From the NCBI GenBank assembly GCA_013416405.1, contig JACCET010000001.1, positions 434,001 to 498,000 on the forward strand: a stretch of 64,000 nucleotides of DNA. The letters are read 5' to 3'. The stretch comes from Alcaligenaceae bacterium (GTDB lineage Bacteria; Pseudomonadota; Gammaproteobacteria; Burkholderiales; Burkholderiaceae_B). The notes beneath the pieces are model-generated. The model had not been told where the DNA came from. It worked only from the letters and a program-made list of their open reading frames with translations, and did no database searches. Positions 34,405-45,929 of this stretch are shown piece by piece (position 1 is the stretch's first letter; the number at the start of each line of letters is the position of its first letter). The position numbers and the translations under genes were made by a program.

Positions 34405-34420
34405 TTCAGCGCGAGCCCTT
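34390..34420. repeat. 31-bp near-perfect palindrome at the arsC truncation point
   Basis: Fifteen-nt arms pair with a single G-G mismatch around one central base: AAGGGCTCG-g-GCTGA | T | TCAGC-g-CGAGCCCTT. It contains the stop of the truncated arsC. It may work as a hairpin terminator or mark the junction of an old rearrangement. Confidence 0.75.
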
Positions 34421-34477
34421 TCGCGGGCCCAAGGCTCCTTTGACGAACACTCTTCCCTTCTTTTGTGTACCGCATAT

Positions 34478-34957
34478 ATGAACGTCCTTTTCCTGTGCAC
34501 GGGTAATTCGTGCCGCTCCATCCTGGCTGAAGCCACTTTCAATCACCTCGCTCCCGCCGGCTGGAGTGCCATGAGCGCCGGTAGCCAGCCCACAGGCCAA
34601 GTACACCATAGGTCTTTAGCGTTGCTTGTGCGCGAAGGCATTTCAACAGACGGCTATTTCAGCAAGTCTTGGGATAACTTGCCGCACACGCCTGACGTGG
34701 TTGTCACGGTCTGTGCCAGTGCAGCAGGCGAAACCTGCCCGGCGTATCTGGGACCGGTCATACGGACTCATTGGGGCGTTGAGGATCCTGCTCATGCTAC
34801 GGGCACCGACGAAGAAATCGACAATGCATTCGATACGGCGTACCGCATCTTGCGCACCCGCATTGAAGCATTTCTGGCGTTACCGCTCACCGACTTGAGG
34901 AATGATCCGACACGCTTAAAGGCCGAGCTCGATCGCGTTGGCGAGCTTTTTCCTTAG
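34478..34957 (+). CDS. arsC: LMW-phosphatase-type arsenate reductase ArsC
   Basis: 159 residues from ATG 34478 (no strong ribosome site). The P-loop is LFLCTGNSCRSI with nucleophile Cys7; YFSKSWDNLPHTPDVVVTVCASAAGETCPAYLGPVIRTHWGVEDPA provides the further Cys residues and the acid loop of the family. It reduces arsenate to arsenite, probably with thioredoxin. It differs from the truncated copy before it in many positions, so the two are not a recent duplication. ArsB follows after 99 bp. Confidence 0.9.
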   Translation: MNVLFLCTGNSCRSILAEATFNHLAPAGWSAMSAGSQPTGQVHHRSLALLVREGISTDGYFSKSWDNLPHTPDVVVTVCASAAGETCPAYLGPVIRTHWGVEDPAHATGTDEEIDNAFDTAYRILRTRIEAFLALPLTDLRNDPTRLKAELDRVGELFP

Positions 34958-35056
34958 CGCAACACTTTCCCGCGTATTGGTTAACCCACACTTTCATTAT
35001 CCAATGCCCCCTCCCCTTGGGGCGCCTCCCCCTTTTGTCGTAAAGAGAGTTCTCAC

Positions 35057-36340
35057 GTGCTTACAGCGCTATTGATTTTTATTGTCACCATTGTGCTGGT
35101 CATTTGGCAGCCGCGCGGCTTGAACATTGGCTGGAGCGCCTCAATCGGCGCCGTGCTGGCGCTGGCTTTCGGCGCGGTCAGCTTCAGCGACATACCCGTC
35201 GTCTGGCAGATTGTCTGGAACGCAACCGCCACCTTTGTGGCGATTATCATTATCAGCCTGCTCCTGGACGAAGCGGGCTTTTTTGAATGGACAGCGCTGC
35301 ATGTGGCCAGATGGGGCGGCGGTCATGGCCGGCGATTATTCGCGCTGATTGTCTTGCTGGGGGCCGTGGTATCGGCGTTCTTTGCCAATGACGGCGCTGC
35401 CTTGATTCTGACGCCCATCGTCATGGCCATGCTCTTAGCATTAGGGTTCACGCCCGCCGCAACACTGGCCTTCGTTATGGCGGCAGGCTTTATTGCCGAC
35501 ACGGCTAGCCTGCCGCTCATCGTATCCAACCTGGTCAATATTGTTTCGGCGGATTTCTTCGATATCAGCTTTGCCCGATATGCCGCAGTCATGGTTCCGG
35601 TCAACGTTGTGTCCGTTGCCGCCACCCTGCTGGTTCTGTTGCTGTATTTCTACCGCAGCATTCCGGCTCATTACGACGATAGTCAGCTCAAAGACCCTAA
35701 AACGGCGATTCGCGATCTGGCGACCTTTCGTGCGGGCTGGGTCGTACTGGGGCTGCTATTGGTCAGTTTTTTTACGCTTGAGGGTTTTGGCATCCCGGTC
35801 AGTGCCATCGCAGCCCTGGGGGCACTGGCATTGCTTATCGTGGCTGGACGCGGGCACAAAATCAGCACGCGCAAAGTCGTCCGTGAAGCGCCCTGGCCCA
35901 TCGTCATTTTCTCGCTGGGCATGTATCTGGTTGTCTATGGGCTGCGCAATGCCGGATTGACGGAAATGATTGCCGGCTTGCTGGACTATTTGGCCAGCCA
36001 CGGTATATGGGCGGCGACCTTGGGCACCGGTGTGCTTACCGCCCTGCTTTCGTCCATCATGAACAATATGCCCACCGTCTTGGTGGGGGCGCTTTCCATT
36101 GACGCCAGCCAGGCCACGGGCGTGGTCAAAGAAGCCATGATCTACGCCAATGTGATTGGCAGCGATCTGGGCCCCAAGATTACCCCCATCGGCAGCCTGG
36201 CCACGCTGCTGTGGCTGCACGTGCTGGCACGCAAAGGGATGACGATCACGTGGGGGTACTACTTCAAAGTGGGTATTGTGCTGACCTTGCCCGTGTTGCT
36301 GGTTACCCTGGCCGCACTTGCTGTACGTTTGGGTGCCTAG
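35057..36340 (+). CDS. arsB: Arsenite efflux pump ArsB
   Basis: 427 residues, about twelve membrane helices, the normal ArsB length. Family landmarks are [60 protein letters not shown] and [28 protein letters not shown]. ArsB extrudes arsenite and antimonite at the inner membrane by proton exchange and can use ArsA, which is absent here. A good ribosome site AAAGAGAG precedes the start. Confidence 0.94.
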   Translation: MLTALLIFIVTIVLVIWQPRGLNIGWSASIGAVLALAFGAVSFSDIPVVWQIVWNATATFVAIIIISLLLDEAGFFEWTALHVARWGGGHGRRLFALIVLLGAVVSAFFANDGAALILTPIVMAMLLALGFTPAATLAFVMAAGFIADTASLPLIVSNLVNIVSADFFDISFARYAAVMVPVNVVSVAATLLVLLLYFYRSIPAHYDDSQLKDPKTAIRDLATFRAGWVVLGLLLVSFFTLEGFGIPVSAIAALGALALLIVAGRGHKISTRKVVREAPWPIVIFSLGMYLVVYGLRNAGLTEMIAGLLDYLASHGIWAATLGTGVLTALLSSIMNNMPTVLVGALSIDASQATGVVKEAMIYANVIGSDLGPKITPIGSLATLLWLHVLARKGMTITWGYYFKVGIVLTLPVLLVTLAALAVRLGA

Positions 36341-36396
36341 ACGTGCGGGATTCCAATCGGCGTCGATTTACGGAACCTGGCATTGCCATGATCTCT

Positions 36397-36417
36397 GCCG
36401 GGCTGTGTTGGCCCGGC
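36397..36417. terminator. Hairpin between arsB and tetR
   Basis: Perfect 7-bp arms GCCGGGC / GCCCGGC around a 7-nt loop, with weaker flanking pairing. It lies between two convergent stops, suitable for bidirectional termination. Confidence 0.6.
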
Positions 36418-36427
36418 AATGGCACGT

Positions 36428-37030
36428 TTATTGAGTGATGCCGTAAGCCCGAAGAAAAACACTCACAATGTAGGCAGCCTTGCTCTGCGTTTCCTCATCG
36501 TTCATCTCATGGCCTGCGCCAAGCAGATTGCGAATCAAATCAGTATGGCACAGGTCGCGTAAGTGCATAGCCATCTGGTCAGGGTCGGCGAGCGGCAAGT
36601 TTCTTCGACTTATTTCCCGCTGCAGAACATCGGCAACGTCCATCCAGGGTTTATAGTTAGCCATCTCGTAGAAGCGCTTGCCGATGTCCGTGGTGCCACC
36701 CACTGAGATGGCCACCCTGAGTATTTGTGTGGTCTCTGGTGAGTTAATCAGCTTAAGCAAAGAGGCGACAAAATTATGCAACTGTGTAGAGAAATCGTCT
36801 GATTGTTGTAGCAGTATCCGCAATTCCTGGGCATATTTTTCTGCGGAGGCCAGCATGGCTTCAAGCAACAACTCTTCTTTGGACGAAAAGTAATTGTAGA
36901 GCGTCCCTTTTGATCCGCCCACGCGAGCAGCAATTTGTGACATGGATGCCGCGTCGAACCCTACTTCGCGAAATAGGTCTAGTGCAATCTCCAGCATGGC
37001 CTCGCGGCGGGTTTCACTTTTAACTCTCAT
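36428..37030 (-). CDS. TetR-family repressor of the RND operon
   Basis: 200 residues from ATG 37028-37030 (MRVKSETRREAM); upstream in-frame codons lack family features. The HTH is at about 25-55 (GFDAASMSQIAARVGGSKGTLYNYFSSKEELLLEAML), and the ligand domain is AcrR-like (HNFVASLLKLINSPET). It is divergent from the RND adaptor gene. Two similar partly palindromic 15-mers in the gap are likely its operators. Probable role: a drug- or solvent-responsive repressor of the pump. Confidence 0.88.
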   Translation of the reverse strand: MRVKSETRREAMLEIALDLFREVGFDAASMSQIAARVGGSKGTLYNYFSSKEELLLEAMLASAEKYAQELRILLQQSDDFSTQLHNFVASLLKLINSPETTQILRVAISVGGTTDIGKRFYEMANYKPWMDVADVLQREISRRNLPLADPDQMAMHLRDLCHTDLIRNLLGAGHEMNDEETQSKAAYIVSVFLRAYGITQ

Positions 37031-37054
37031 CGCTGATCCGTGTTTATTTATAGT

Positions 37055-37120
37055 ACCGACCTGTACAGTTTTACTTGACGGGACCGCTTTGTCAAGCTTA
37101 AACTGACCGAACAGTACGGT
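37055..37120. promoter_or_regulatory. Two direct-repeat TetR operators
   Basis: ACCGACCTGTACAGT (37055-37069) and ACCGAACAGTACGGT (37106-37120) match at 12 of 15 bases. The second is itself dyadic (ACCG...CGGT). Between them lie a plus-strand TTGACG and a minus-strand TTGACA, so both divergent promoters could be covered. Confidence 0.6.
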
Positions 37121-37202
37121 ACTTATATTGCTGAGCTCCGCAAAGAGGACTCGCTCCGGAAACGTACTTCCCACACATCGCAACCAAAAAAACTGAGTCC
37201 TA

Positions 37203-38387
37203 ATGAAGCACTTCCGCATCCACCCGCTACTCAAATCGCTTGTTATCACCGCCGGTGCCTTTGTGGTTGTCGGCTGCAGCCAGCCTCGGACCGAGCAATC
37301 CGCCCTCCCGCCAGAAGTTAGTGTGCAGACCATCACGCCTCAATCGGTGGCGCTCACTACCGAGCTGGCAGGGAGAACGAGTGCTTATCTGATCTCTGAG
37401 GTCAGGCCGCAGGTGGGCGGCATTGTTAAAAAACGATTATTTAAAGAAGGCAGCGATGTAAAAGCCGGTGAAACGCTGTATGAGATTGATCGGGCTACTT
37501 ATCAGGCGAGCCACAATAGCGCCAAGGCAGCCCTGGCCAAAGCCCAGGCCAATCTGAAGGTGGTCAGTTTACGGGCGGCCCGCTATAAAGAGTTAGTCAA
37601 GATTGATGCGGTCAGCAAGCAAGATAATGACCAAGCTGTAGCCGAGTTGCGGCAAGCCCAGGCGGACGTGGCTTCAGCTCGCGCAGCCCTGGACATGGCC
37701 GCCATTAATCTGGGTTATACCGCGATCAAGGCGCCAATTTCTGGCCGTATTGGTCAATCGGCGATTACCCCAGGAGCGTTGCTTTCAGCGAGCCAAGCCG
37801 CTCCATTGGCAAAGATTCAACAGCTCGACCCCATCTATGTCGACGTGACGCAGTCGAGCGTCGAACTGTTGCGTCTACGCAAGGCGCTGGCCTCCGGTTC
37901 ACTGACCAGTAGCGAACAAGCGCGTGCCAAGGTCCAACTGATACTGGAAGACGGAACCGTCTACAGCCATAGCGGCGAGCTGCAGTTCTCGGATGTATCC
38001 GTTGATCCTGGTACGGGCATGGTCACGTTACGCGCGGTCTTTCCGAATCCTGATCAGCAACTGCTGCCGGGTATGTATGTACGCGCCATCCTCCAAGAGG
38101 GCGTGCGAGCGCAGGCCATATTGGTGCCGCAGCAAGGCGTGACACGCGATTCCAAGGGGAATGCCACGGCGTTGCTCGTCGATGCCGAGGGGAAGGTGGA
38201 AACCCGGGTTCTCAAGGCCACGCGCACGATCGGTGACCAATGGCTAGTAGAAGACGGTATCAAGGCCGGCGAGCGAGTCATCGTCGAAGGCGTACAAAAG
38301 GCATCCCCGGGGGCCGTCGTTAATGTTGTCGAGCTGAACGCCCCAACCGCCCCGCTCTCCACAGCCGCCATATCGACGGCTGGCTAA
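37203..38387 (+). CDS. RND efflux periplasmic adaptor lipoprotein (MexA/AcrA family)
   Basis: 394 residues; the lipobox VVVGC places lipidated Cys at about residue 25. It has the split lipoyl domain (VRPQVGGIVKKRLFKEGSDVKAGETLYEIDRATYQAS), an alpha-hairpin rich in Ala/Gln (residues ~100-165) and beta-barrel strands (GMVTLRAVFPNPDQQLLPGMYVRAIL). It links the inner-membrane pump to the outer-membrane channel. It is the first gene of the operon; TetR operators lie upstream. Confidence 0.92.
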   Translation: MKHFRIHPLLKSLVITAGAFVVVGCSQPRTEQSALPPEVSVQTITPQSVALTTELAGRTSAYLISEVRPQVGGIVKKRLFKEGSDVKAGETLYEIDRATYQASHNSAKAALAKAQANLKVVSLRAARYKELVKIDAVSKQDNDQAVAELRQAQADVASARAALDMAAINLGYTAIKAPISGRIGQSAITPGALLSASQAAPLAKIQQLDPIYVDVTQSSVELLRLRKALASGSLTSSEQARAKVQLILEDGTVYSHSGELQFSDVSVDPGTGMVTLRAVFPNPDQQLLPGMYVRAILQEGVRAQAILVPQQGVTRDSKGNATALLVDAEGKVETRVLKATRTIGDQWLVEDGIKAGERVIVEGVQKASPGAVVNVVELNAPTAPLSTAAISTAG

Positions 38388-38419
38388 TCGACCGGCACAA
38401 CCCCAGGAACACATAAACC

Positions 38420-41400
38420 ATGTCACGATTTTTTATTGATCGTCCGATTTTCGCGTGGGTCATCGCCTTGGTGATCATGCTGGCGGGCGGGCTTTCCATT
38501 TTAGGCTTGCCGATCGCGCAGTACCCCGCGATTGCCCCACCGCAAGTCACTATTTCAGCTACGTACCCCGGTGCCTCGGCCCAGACACTGCAAGATACGG
38601 TCACGCAAGTGATCGAGCAGCAAATGAAAGGGATCGATGGCATGAATTACATGTCATCGACCAGCGATTCGTCGGGCAGCATGAATATCACGATTACCTT
38701 CGAAGCCGGAGTCGATCCTGATATTGCCCAGGTGCAGGTGCAAAATAAGCTCTCCATCGCGACCCCGATGCTGCCCGAAGAGGTTCAACGCCAGGGCGTT
38801 ATCGTGACCAAGTCGACCGCCAACTTCCTTATGGTGGTCGGTCTGATTTCGGAAAACGGCAAAATGACCGCTACGGACTTGGGCGACTATGCTGTAGCCA
38901 ATCTGCAAGACCCGATGAGCCGCGTTGACGGCGTGGGCGAAGTGCAGGTGTTCGGTAGTCAGTATTCGATGCGCGTGTGGCTTGATCCAAACAAGCTGCA
39001 TAGCTACAGCCTTGTTCCCGCCGATGTCGTCAGTGCGATTCAGGCGCAGAACGCGCAGGTATCGGCTGGGCAATTAGGCGCGACGCCTTCCGTACCCGGA
39101 CAGCAAATCAATGCCACAATTACCTCGCAAACCTTGCTGCAAACGCCCGAAGAGTTTGGCGCAGTTCTGTTGCGCACCACGCCGGACGGCGCTTCGGTAA
39201 GGTTGCGCGATGTCGCCCGCATTGAAATGGGTAGCGAAAATTACAACATAGTGGCTCGCTACAACGGCCTGCCATCCGCCGGCTTGGGTTTCAAACTGGC
39301 GACAGGCGCGAACGCGCTTGAGACGGCGGAGGCGATCAAAAGCCAAATAAGCGAACTGGAAAAGTCTTTTCCCGATGGCATGAAATCGGTGATCGCCTTT
39401 GACACGACGCCCTTCGTCGAAGTGTCGATTTCGGGCGTGGTCTCCACCCTGATCGAGGCCATCGTTCTGGTTTTCCTGGTGATGTATCTGTTTTTGCAAA
39501 ACATCAGGGCCACGATCATTCCTACGATTGCCGTTCCGGTGGTTTTGCTAGGCACTTTCGGCATTTTGGCTGCCTTCGGTTTTTCTATTAACACGCTGAC
39601 CCTGTTCGGCGTGGTGCTGTCGATAGGCTTGCTGGTCGATGATGCCATTGTGGTGGTCGAAAACGTCGAGCGCTTAATGACCGAAGAAGGTTTGTCGCCA
39701 TTAGAGGCCACGCGCAAGTCCATGGATCAAATTACCGGTGCGCTGGTCGGCATCGGCCTGGTGATCTCGGCGGTGTTGGTGCCTATGGCCTTTTTTGGCG
39801 GCTCCACAGGGGTGATCTACCGTCAGTTTTCCATTACAATCGTGTCCGCCATGGGGCTGTCCGTCCTGGTGGCCATTATCCTGACGCCAGCGCTTTGTGC
39901 CACGATGCTTAAGCCTGTGGTCAAGGGTGAGCATGCCCCCCGCGGGCGATTCTTTACCTGGTTCAACCGTACATTTGATCGCGGTACCTTGAAGTATCAA
40001 TCGATAGTCGGCCGGGTTATTGCGCGCAGTACGCGTTATTTGCTCATTTTCTTGGCGCTCGTGGCCGTTGCCGCCGTGCTGTTTATTAGAATGCCCACGT
40101 CGTTCCTGCCCGACGAAGATCAAGGCATCTTGTTTACCCAGGTGCTGCTGCCCGCTGGCGCCACGCAAGAGCGTACGCTGGCATCTCTCGATAAAGTGGA
40201 CGCGTATTTTTCAGAGAATGAAAAAGACAATGTGGAATCGGTCTTTACCGTGGCAGGTTTCAGTTTTGCCGGCGCAGGGCAAAATACGGGGCTGGGCTTC
40301 ATACGCTTAAAAGACTGGGACGAGCGACCGGGTTCGGAAAACGGCGCCATGGCGATTGCCGATCGCGCCATGGGTGCGTTGTCGCAAATTAAAGATGGGA
40401 TCGTTTTTGCCTTTGCGCCGCCCGCTGTGCTTGAACTGGGCAACGCCAAGGGCTTTGATATGTATCTGCAAGACAGCTCTGGAAAAGGGCACGAGCAACT
40501 GACCCAGGCCCGCAACCAGTTGCTTGCCTTGGCAGCAGAGAATCCGAACCTGATTGCGGTGCGAGCCAACGGGCAGGACGACACGCCACAGTATCGTATC
40601 GAGATTGATCAGGCCAAGGCGGGCGCTTTGGGCTTAAGCATGGATCAAGTCAACAGCACTTTGTCCAGTGCCTGGGGCGGCACCTACGTCAACGACTTTA
40701 TCGATAAAGGCCGGATCAAAAAGGTATATGTGCAAGCCGAAGCAAACTCGCGCATGGTGCCCGAAGACCTACAAAAATGGTATGCACGCAACGCGTCGGG
40801 CGAAATGGTGCCGTTCTCGGCCTTCGCCACAGCACATTGGGAATACGGGTCTCCGCGTCTGGAGCGATATAACGGCATTCCGGCCATGCAGATTCAGGGC
40901 GAACCCGCCCCTGGCGTAAGCTCGGGTGATGCCATGGCGGCTATTGAGGAAATCGCAGCGCAATTGCCGTCGGGCTTTACCGTCGAATGGACAGGCTTGT
41001 CTTATCAGGAACGCATGTCTGGATCGCAGGCGCCTGCTCTCTATGCCATTTCATTGATCGTTGTCTTCCTGTGCCTGGCTGCCTTGTACGAAAGCTGGTC
41101 CATTCCATTCGCCGTGATGTTGGTGGTGCCATTAGGTGTCTTGGGCGCGCTGATGGCCGCGACCGGCCGAGGCATGTCGAACGACGTGTATTTCCAGGTG
41201 GGGTTATTGGTAACGATTGGGTTGGCGGCCAAGAACGCCATCATGATTGTTGAGTTTGCCCGGGACCTGATGGATGAGGGGATGGGCTTGGTCGAGGCGG
41301 CGCTCGAGGCAGCAAAACTGCGCTTGCGACCTATCTTGATGACCTCGATCGCCTTCGGGCTTGGAGTGCTTCCTTTGGCCATCAAGACCGGCGCCGGTTC

Positions 41401-41575
41401 AGGCAGCCAGAATGCAATTGGCACGGGAGTGCTGGGCGGGACGATAGCGGCGACGGTATTGGGTATTTTCTTTATTCCTATGTTCTTTGTCGTGGTGCGG
41501 AAACTGTTCTCCAAGAAAAATGCAGATGTTCCATCGTCTGACTCCGCCGCAACGCCATCGACCAACGAGATTTAA
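38420..41575 (+). CDS. RND multidrug efflux pump (AcrB/MexB family)
   Basis: 1051 residues with the classical HAE1 start [27 protein letters not shown]. The proton-relay Asp pair is in [18 protein letters not shown], and the conserved [17 protein letters not shown] loop is in the C-terminal half. Two large periplasmic loops and twelve membrane helices fit the family length. Substrates are likely lipophilic drugs, detergents or solvents. It lies between adaptor and channel genes and is co-transcribed with both. Confidence 0.95.
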   Translation: MSRFFIDRPIFAWVIALVIMLAGGLSILGLPIAQYPAIAPPQVTISATYPGASAQTLQDTVTQVIEQQMKGIDGMNYMSSTSDSSGSMNITITFEAGVDPDIAQVQVQNKLSIATPMLPEEVQRQGVIVTKSTANFLMVVGLISENGKMTATDLGDYAVANLQDPMSRVDGVGEVQVFGSQYSMRVWLDPNKLHSYSLVPADVVSAIQAQNAQVSAGQLGATPSVPGQQINATITSQTLLQTPEEFGAVLLRTTPDGASVRLRDVARIEMGSENYNIVARYNGLPSAGLGFKLATGANALETAEAIKSQISELEKSFPDGMKSVIAFDTTPFVEVSISGVVSTLIEAIVLVFLVMYLFLQNIRATIIPTIAVPVVLLGTFGILAAFGFSINTLTLFGVVLSIGLLVDDAIVVVENVERLMTEEGLSPLEATRKSMDQITGALVGIGLVISAVLVPMAFFGGSTGVIYRQFSITIVSAMGLSVLVAIILTPALCATMLKPVVKGEHAPRGRFFTWFNRTFDRGTLKYQSIVGRVIARSTRYLLIFLALVAVAAVLFIRMPTSFLPDEDQGILFTQVLLPAGATQERTLASLDKVDAYFSENEKDNVESVFTVAGFSFAGAGQNTGLGFIRLKDWDERPGSENGAMAIADRAMGALSQIKDGIVFAFAPPAVLELGNAKGFDMYLQDSSGKGHEQLTQARNQLLALAAENPNLIAVRANGQDDTPQYRIEIDQAKAGALGLSMDQVNSTLSSAWGGTYVNDFIDKGRIKKVYVQAEANSRMVPEDLQKWYARNASGEMVPFSAFATAHWEYGSPRLERYNGIPAMQIQGEPAPGVSSGDAMAAIEEIAAQLPSGFTVEWTGLSYQERMSGSQAPALYAISLIVVFLCLAALYESWSIPFAVMLVVPLGVLGALMAATGRGMSNDVYFQVGLLVTIGLAAKNAIMIVEFARDLMDEGMGLVEAALEAAKLRLRPILMTSIAFGLGVLPLAIKTGAGSGSQNAIGTGVLGGTIAATVLGIFFIPMFFVVVRKLFSKKNADVPSSDSAATPSTNEI

Positions 41576-41576
41576 C

Positions 41577-43013
41577 ATGAAACAATTAACTTTGACATCC
41601 CTGGCCGTGGCGCTGTTGTTGGCCGGCTGCACCAGCATGGCGCCGAACTACGAGCGGCCGGCGTCACCGGCCGACGCCGCATGGCCGACCGGACCGTCTT
41701 ATCAATCCAACGCAGATACGTCGTCGGCGCAGGGGGCCATGGCAGCCGCCGACATAGCCTGGCAGGATTTCATCACAGACGAAAAACTTGAGAAAGTCGT
41801 CAGGCTAGCGCTGGAAAATAACCGAGATCTTCGAGTCGCCGCCTTGAACATTGAGCGCGCGCGGGCGCAGTATCAGATCCAAAGAGCCGACTCCTTCCCT
41901 TCCATCGGAATAAATGGCGAGGGCACCAGCCAGCGTTTGCCGGCGGATCTGAATCCTAGCGGTGAGGCGGGCATCAACCGCCAATACAGTGCGGGAATCG
42001 GCACCAGTGCGTACGAACTTGATTTGTTCGGTCGTGTGCGCAGTCTGAATGAAGATGCCCTGCAGCGCTATCTGGCGACAGAAGAGTCTCGCAAGACCGT
42101 GCAGTTGACGTTGGTGGCGGAAGTGGCCAATGCCTATTTGACGCTGGGTGCCGATTACGAGCGGCTGCAGTTAGCGCAACATACATTGGCAAGCCAAAAA
42201 AAATCCTATGACCTGATACGCCGCAGCCACGAGCTAGGTGCGGCGTCGATGCTGGATCTGCGCCAAGCGCAAACGTTGGTGGAATCGGCGCGTGTCGATG
42301 TGGCGAGTTTTACGAGCCAGATAGCACAGGATAAAAACGCACTGACTTTACTGGTGGGCGGCCAGGTGTCCGATGATTTGCTGCCGCGTGCACAAAACGA
42401 TGGTCGCATCACGCTGACGCAATTGAATGCAGGCATACCCTCCGAAGTCTTGCTGCGCCGCCCTGACGTGCTGGAGGCCGAACGCTTGCTTCAGGCGGCC
42501 AACGCCAATATCGGGGCCGCCCGCGCCGCCTTTTTTCCGCGTATCAGCCTGACGGCATCGGCCGGAACCACCAGCAGTGCACTATCTAATCTTTTTGATG
42601 GCGGAACCGGCTTCTGGAGTTTCATACCGCAGTTGCAGTTACCAATTTTCGAGGGCGGCCGCAATCGCGCCAACCTTAGAGTTTCCCAAGTGGATCGCGA
42701 TATCGCTCAGGCGCAATACGAAAAAGCAATTCAGGCCGCTTTTCGTGAAGTGGCCGATGCCTTGGCGCAACGAGGTACCCTCGATGAGCAACTTGCCGCG
42801 CAGACCGCACTTGTGGACGCTTCGGCCGACAACCACGCCTTGTCCAATGCCCGTTATCAACGGGGAATCGACAGCTATTTAAATGTACTTGACGCTCAGC
42901 GTAGTCTCTATGCCGCTCAGCAAAACTTGATCACACTGCGTATGTCGAAAAACAGCAACCATGTAACGCTATACAAAGCGCTTGGAGGCGGCTGGAACGA
43001 TATAGAAAATTGA
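41577..43013 (+). CDS. Outer-membrane efflux lipoprotein (OprM/NodT family)
   Basis: 478 residues from ATG 41577, 1 bp after the pump stop codon. The lipobox LLAGC gives a lipidated N-terminus, followed by [14 protein letters not shown] typical of OprM. Two TolC-like repeats contain [14 protein letters not shown] and [29 protein letters not shown], the signature of NodT lipoproteins. It forms the outer-membrane duct of the tripartite pump. Closest functional types are OprM and CmeC. Confidence 0.93.
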   Translation: MKQLTLTSLAVALLLAGCTSMAPNYERPASPADAAWPTGPSYQSNADTSSAQGAMAAADIAWQDFITDEKLEKVVRLALENNRDLRVAALNIERARAQYQIQRADSFPSIGINGEGTSQRLPADLNPSGEAGINRQYSAGIGTSAYELDLFGRVRSLNEDALQRYLATEESRKTVQLTLVAEVANAYLTLGADYERLQLAQHTLASQKKSYDLIRRSHELGAASMLDLRQAQTLVESARVDVASFTSQIAQDKNALTLLVGGQVSDDLLPRAQNDGRITLTQLNAGIPSEVLLRRPDVLEAERLLQAANANIGAARAAFFPRISLTASAGTTSSALSNLFDGGTGFWSFIPQLQLPIFEGGRNRANLRVSQVDRDIAQAQYEKAIQAAFREVADALAQRGTLDEQLAAQTALVDASADNHALSNARYQRGIDSYLNVLDAQRSLYAAQQNLITLRMSKNSNHVTLYKALGGGWNDIEN

Positions 43014-43075
43014 CGCATCTAGCTGGTTCATCGCTCAAGCACTTCTGCTATAGGCTCCTTGGTTAATGAGCATAT

Positions 43076-43522
43076 TTACTTTTGGCGACGATTCACGGCG
43101 CCCATACGCGCCTGAACCTCGCCCACATCATTGACTGGCCGTTCCAGGTTGGCCAAGATCGGGCAGTCGGGCCGCTCGTCGCCGGCACAGCACGCAATCA
43201 GCGTCTGTAAGGTGTCGGCCATTTGCCGCAGACCATTTATCTTCTCCTGTAGCTTGGCGATATGCGCTTGCGCAAGGCGCTTCACATCGCCGCTTTGGCG
43301 CGAGCTGTCGCCCCATAAATTGAGTAGATCGCTGATCTCGGTTACGGCAAACCCCAAGTCGCGCGCCCGTCGTATGAAGTGCAGCCTATGAATATCCGCA
43401 TCGGAATAAACGCGATAACCCGAAGAAGTACGTTGGGCCGGCGGAACCAGGCCTGTTTCTTCGTAGTAACGAATCATCTTGGCCGATACGCCGGTCGCTT
43501 TGGATGCTTCACCAATATTCAT
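43076..43522 (-). CDS. cueR: Copper-responsive MerR-family regulator CueR
   Basis: 148 residues from ATG 43520-43522. The HTH is MNIGEASKATGVSAKMIRYYEETGLV, and the central helix has LNLWGDSSRQSGDVKRLA. The C-terminal metal loop ACCAGDERPDCPIL has Cys residues arranged for Cu(I) sensing as in CueR. It lies 16 bp after the copA stop, so it is co-transcribed with the gene it activates. Boxes for it are found at the copA and copZ promoters. Confidence 0.93.
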   Translation of the reverse strand: MNIGEASKATGVSAKMIRYYEETGLVPPAQRTSSGYRVYSDADIHRLHFIRRARDLGFAVTEISDLLNLWGDSSRQSGDVKRLAQAHIAKLQEKINGLRQMADTLQTLIACCAGDERPDCPILANLERPVNDVGEVQARMGAVNRRQK

Positions 43523-43538
43523 GACTGCCCTTCCCTGT

Positions 43539-45836
43539 TTATTGATCGGCGCCCGATGCTGCCATGGGTGCCTGGAAACGGCGCAGGCGCAGCGCGTTAC
43601 CCAGGACAAACACACTGGATAGCGCCATGGCGCCTGCAGCAAAGATGGGCGAAAGCAACACACCATAAGCGGGATACAGCGCGCCCGCCGCCACCGGAAT
43701 CAGTGCCGTGTTGTAGGCAAAAGCCCAGAACAAGTTCTGCCGGATGTTGCCTATCGTTGCTTTCGACAAGGCAATGGCGTTGGGCACACCCTGCAGACTG
43801 CCTGACATCAGCACGACATCGGCCGCTTCCATGGCAACATCGGTGCCAGTGCCAATAGCCAGCCCCACGTCAGCTTCGGCCAGCGCCGGCGCATCGTTGA
43901 TGCCATCGCCCACAAATGCAACGCCGCCATGCTCGGCCTTCAGACGACGAACCGCGTCGACCTTGCCGGCAGGCAGGACTTCGGCAACGACTTCGTCGAT
44001 ATCCAGGCGAGCCGCAATCGCCCGCGCGGTGATTTCATTATCACCCGTAATCATGGCGACCTTAAGCCCCAGCTGATGCAGGGCCGCAATGGCGGCAGGC
44101 GTGGATGGCTTGATGGGATCGGCCACTGCGACGATGGCCGCCAGGCGCCCGTCTATTGCCGCATACAAGGGCGACTTGCCTTCCTTGCCTAGCCGATCGG
44201 CCGTTGCGGCGAACACGCCAACATCTAGCCCCAGTTCACGCATATAGCGATCGGCGCCGACCTCTACACGAGCGCCATCCACGTTTGCACGCACGCCCAT
44301 GCCAGTGACAGAGTCGAAGTCGGTCAGACCGGGTACGACAAGGCCTTCTTGCCTGGCAGCCTGGACAATGGCGCGTGCGATGGGATGCTCGGAGCGTGAC
44401 TCCACTGCCGCGATGCGGGCCAGCACTGGTGCACGCTCGAAACCTTCAGCAAGCTCCAGATCGGTAAGCTCTGGCCGGCCTTCGGTCAGTGTGCCGGTCT
44501 TGTCCACTGCTACGACCTTGGCGTCCCTCAAAAGCTGTAGCGCTTCGCCCTTGCGAAATAACACGCCCAGCTCGGCACCACGGCCCGTGCCGACCATGAT
44601 CGAAGTAGGTGTGGCCAGCCCCATCGCGCAAGGGCAGGCAATAATCAGTACCGCTACAGCATTAACCAGGGCAAAGGTCATGGCGGGCGTCGGGCCAAAG
44701 ATAAGCCACACAATGAAAGTAAGCGCCGCAGCGGCCATGACCGCTGGCACAAACCACATCGTGACCTTATCCACGACAGCCTGTATCGGCAGTTTGGAAC
44801 CTTGCGCCTGTTCGACCAAACGTATGATTTGCGCCAGCACGGTTTGCCCGCCCACAGCGGCTGCGCGTAGCGTGAAAGCGCCTGTCTGATTCACCGTGCC
44901 GCCAACAACTTCGCTGCCGACAGATTTTTCGACGGGAATGGGTTCGCCCGTGATCATGGATTCATCCACATAGCTCTGACCATCGACGACTTCGCCATCC
45001 GCCGGCACACGTTCGCCGGGCCGCACTTCGACAATATCGCCCGAGACAAGCTCCGCAATGGGGATCTCGATGACCTGGCCACCGCGTGAGACACGTGCGA
45101 CCCTGGGCTGCAGGCCGACAAGGCGTGTGATGGCTTCCGAAGTTCGGCCCTTGGCGCGCGCTTCAAGATAGCGGCCCAGCAGGATCAGCGTCACGATGAC
45201 GGCGGCCGCTTCATAATAGACATTCACCGTTCCGGCCGGCAGCAAACCAGGCAAGAAGGTAGCGACTACGGAATACGCATAAGCGGCCAGGGTGCCAACC
45301 GCCACCAGAGAGTTCATGTCGGGCGCTAAACGCAGCAACGCCGGAAAACCCTTGGCATAGAAGACCCGACCCGGAATGGCTAGCACCAGCGTGGTCAGGA
45401 TGAACTGCAAATACCAGCTTGATTGCATACCGATGGTGCGCTCGACAAGCGCATGCACGCCAGGAATCAGGTGGGATCCCATTTCGATGATGAACACCGG
45501 CAGCGCCAGCACGGCGGACAACAGCAGGTTGCGCTTGAGTGCCGTGCGTTCAACCTCTTTTTTTTCTATAGTCTCGTCGCCGTCGCTTGACGCAATGGCA
45601 TCGCGTGCCTGGGCCTCGTACCCTGCATGCTTTACGGCGGCAATGAGTGTATCGGCGGACGCCAGTCCGCGTATAGTCGCGCGCTCGGTCGCCAGGTTCA
45701 CCACGGCTTCTGAGACGCCTGCCACACCCTTGAGGGCGCGCTCGACCCGGCCAACGCAGGACGCACAGGTCATGCCATCGATAGACAGGCTGATCACCGC
45801 TGCCCCAGCCTGATCACCTTTGATTAATGCATTCAT
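43539..45836 (-). CDS. copA: Cu(I)-exporting P1B-type ATPase CopA
   Basis: 765 residues. One N-terminal HMA domain (MTCASC, Cys24 and Cys27) precedes eight membrane helices. The CPC ion-binding motif is in [15 protein letters not shown], the phosphorylation site is DKTGTLTEG, and [16 protein letters not shown] closes the P-domain. It exports Cu(I) from the cytoplasm to the periplasm. The promoter has a CueR box with a 19-bp spacer, so it is a copper-induced gene, with cueR itself downstream. Confidence 0.96.
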   Translation of the reverse strand: MNALIKGDQAGAAVISLSIDGMTCASCVGRVERALKGVAGVSEAVVNLATERATIRGLASADTLIAAVKHAGYEAQARDAIASSDGDETIEKKEVERTALKRNLLLSAVLALPVFIIEMGSHLIPGVHALVERTIGMQSSWYLQFILTTLVLAIPGRVFYAKGFPALLRLAPDMNSLVAVGTLAAYAYSVVATFLPGLLPAGTVNVYYEAAAVIVTLILLGRYLEARAKGRTSEAITRLVGLQPRVARVSRGGQVIEIPIAELVSGDIVEVRPGERVPADGEVVDGQSYVDESMITGEPIPVEKSVGSEVVGGTVNQTGAFTLRAAAVGGQTVLAQIIRLVEQAQGSKLPIQAVVDKVTMWFVPAVMAAAALTFIVWLIFGPTPAMTFALVNAVAVLIIACPCAMGLATPTSIMVGTGRGAELGVLFRKGEALQLLRDAKVVAVDKTGTLTEGRPELTDLELAEGFERAPVLARIAAVESRSEHPIARAIVQAARQEGLVVPGLTDFDSVTGMGVRANVDGARVEVGADRYMRELGLDVGVFAATADRLGKEGKSPLYAAIDGRLAAIVAVADPIKPSTPAAIAALHQLGLKVAMITGDNEITARAIAARLDIDEVVAEVLPAGKVDAVRRLKAEHGGVAFVGDGINDAPALAEADVGLAIGTGTDVAMEAADVVLMSGSLQGVPNAIALSKATIGNIRQNLFWAFAYNTALIPVAAGALYPAYGVLLSPIFAAGAMALSSVFVLGNALRLRRFQAPMAASGADQ

Positions 45837-45875
45837 GGTTGCCCTCTTAGCTTGAATTTACTCAACATAAGAGAT

Positions 45876-45906
45876 AGCTTAAACCTTACCATGGATGGAA
45901 GGTCAA
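45876..45906 (-). promoter_or_regulatory. CueR-type promoter of copA
   Basis: On the minus strand TTGACC (45906-45901) and TAAGCT (45881-45876) are 19 bp apart, with the dyad ACCTTAC...ATGGAAGGT (45883-45903) between them. The copper-chaperone box at 13561-13581 has the same ends and the same layout. Confidence 0.82.
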
Positions 45907-45929
45907 GGACTGAGGCTCTATCAATCCAA

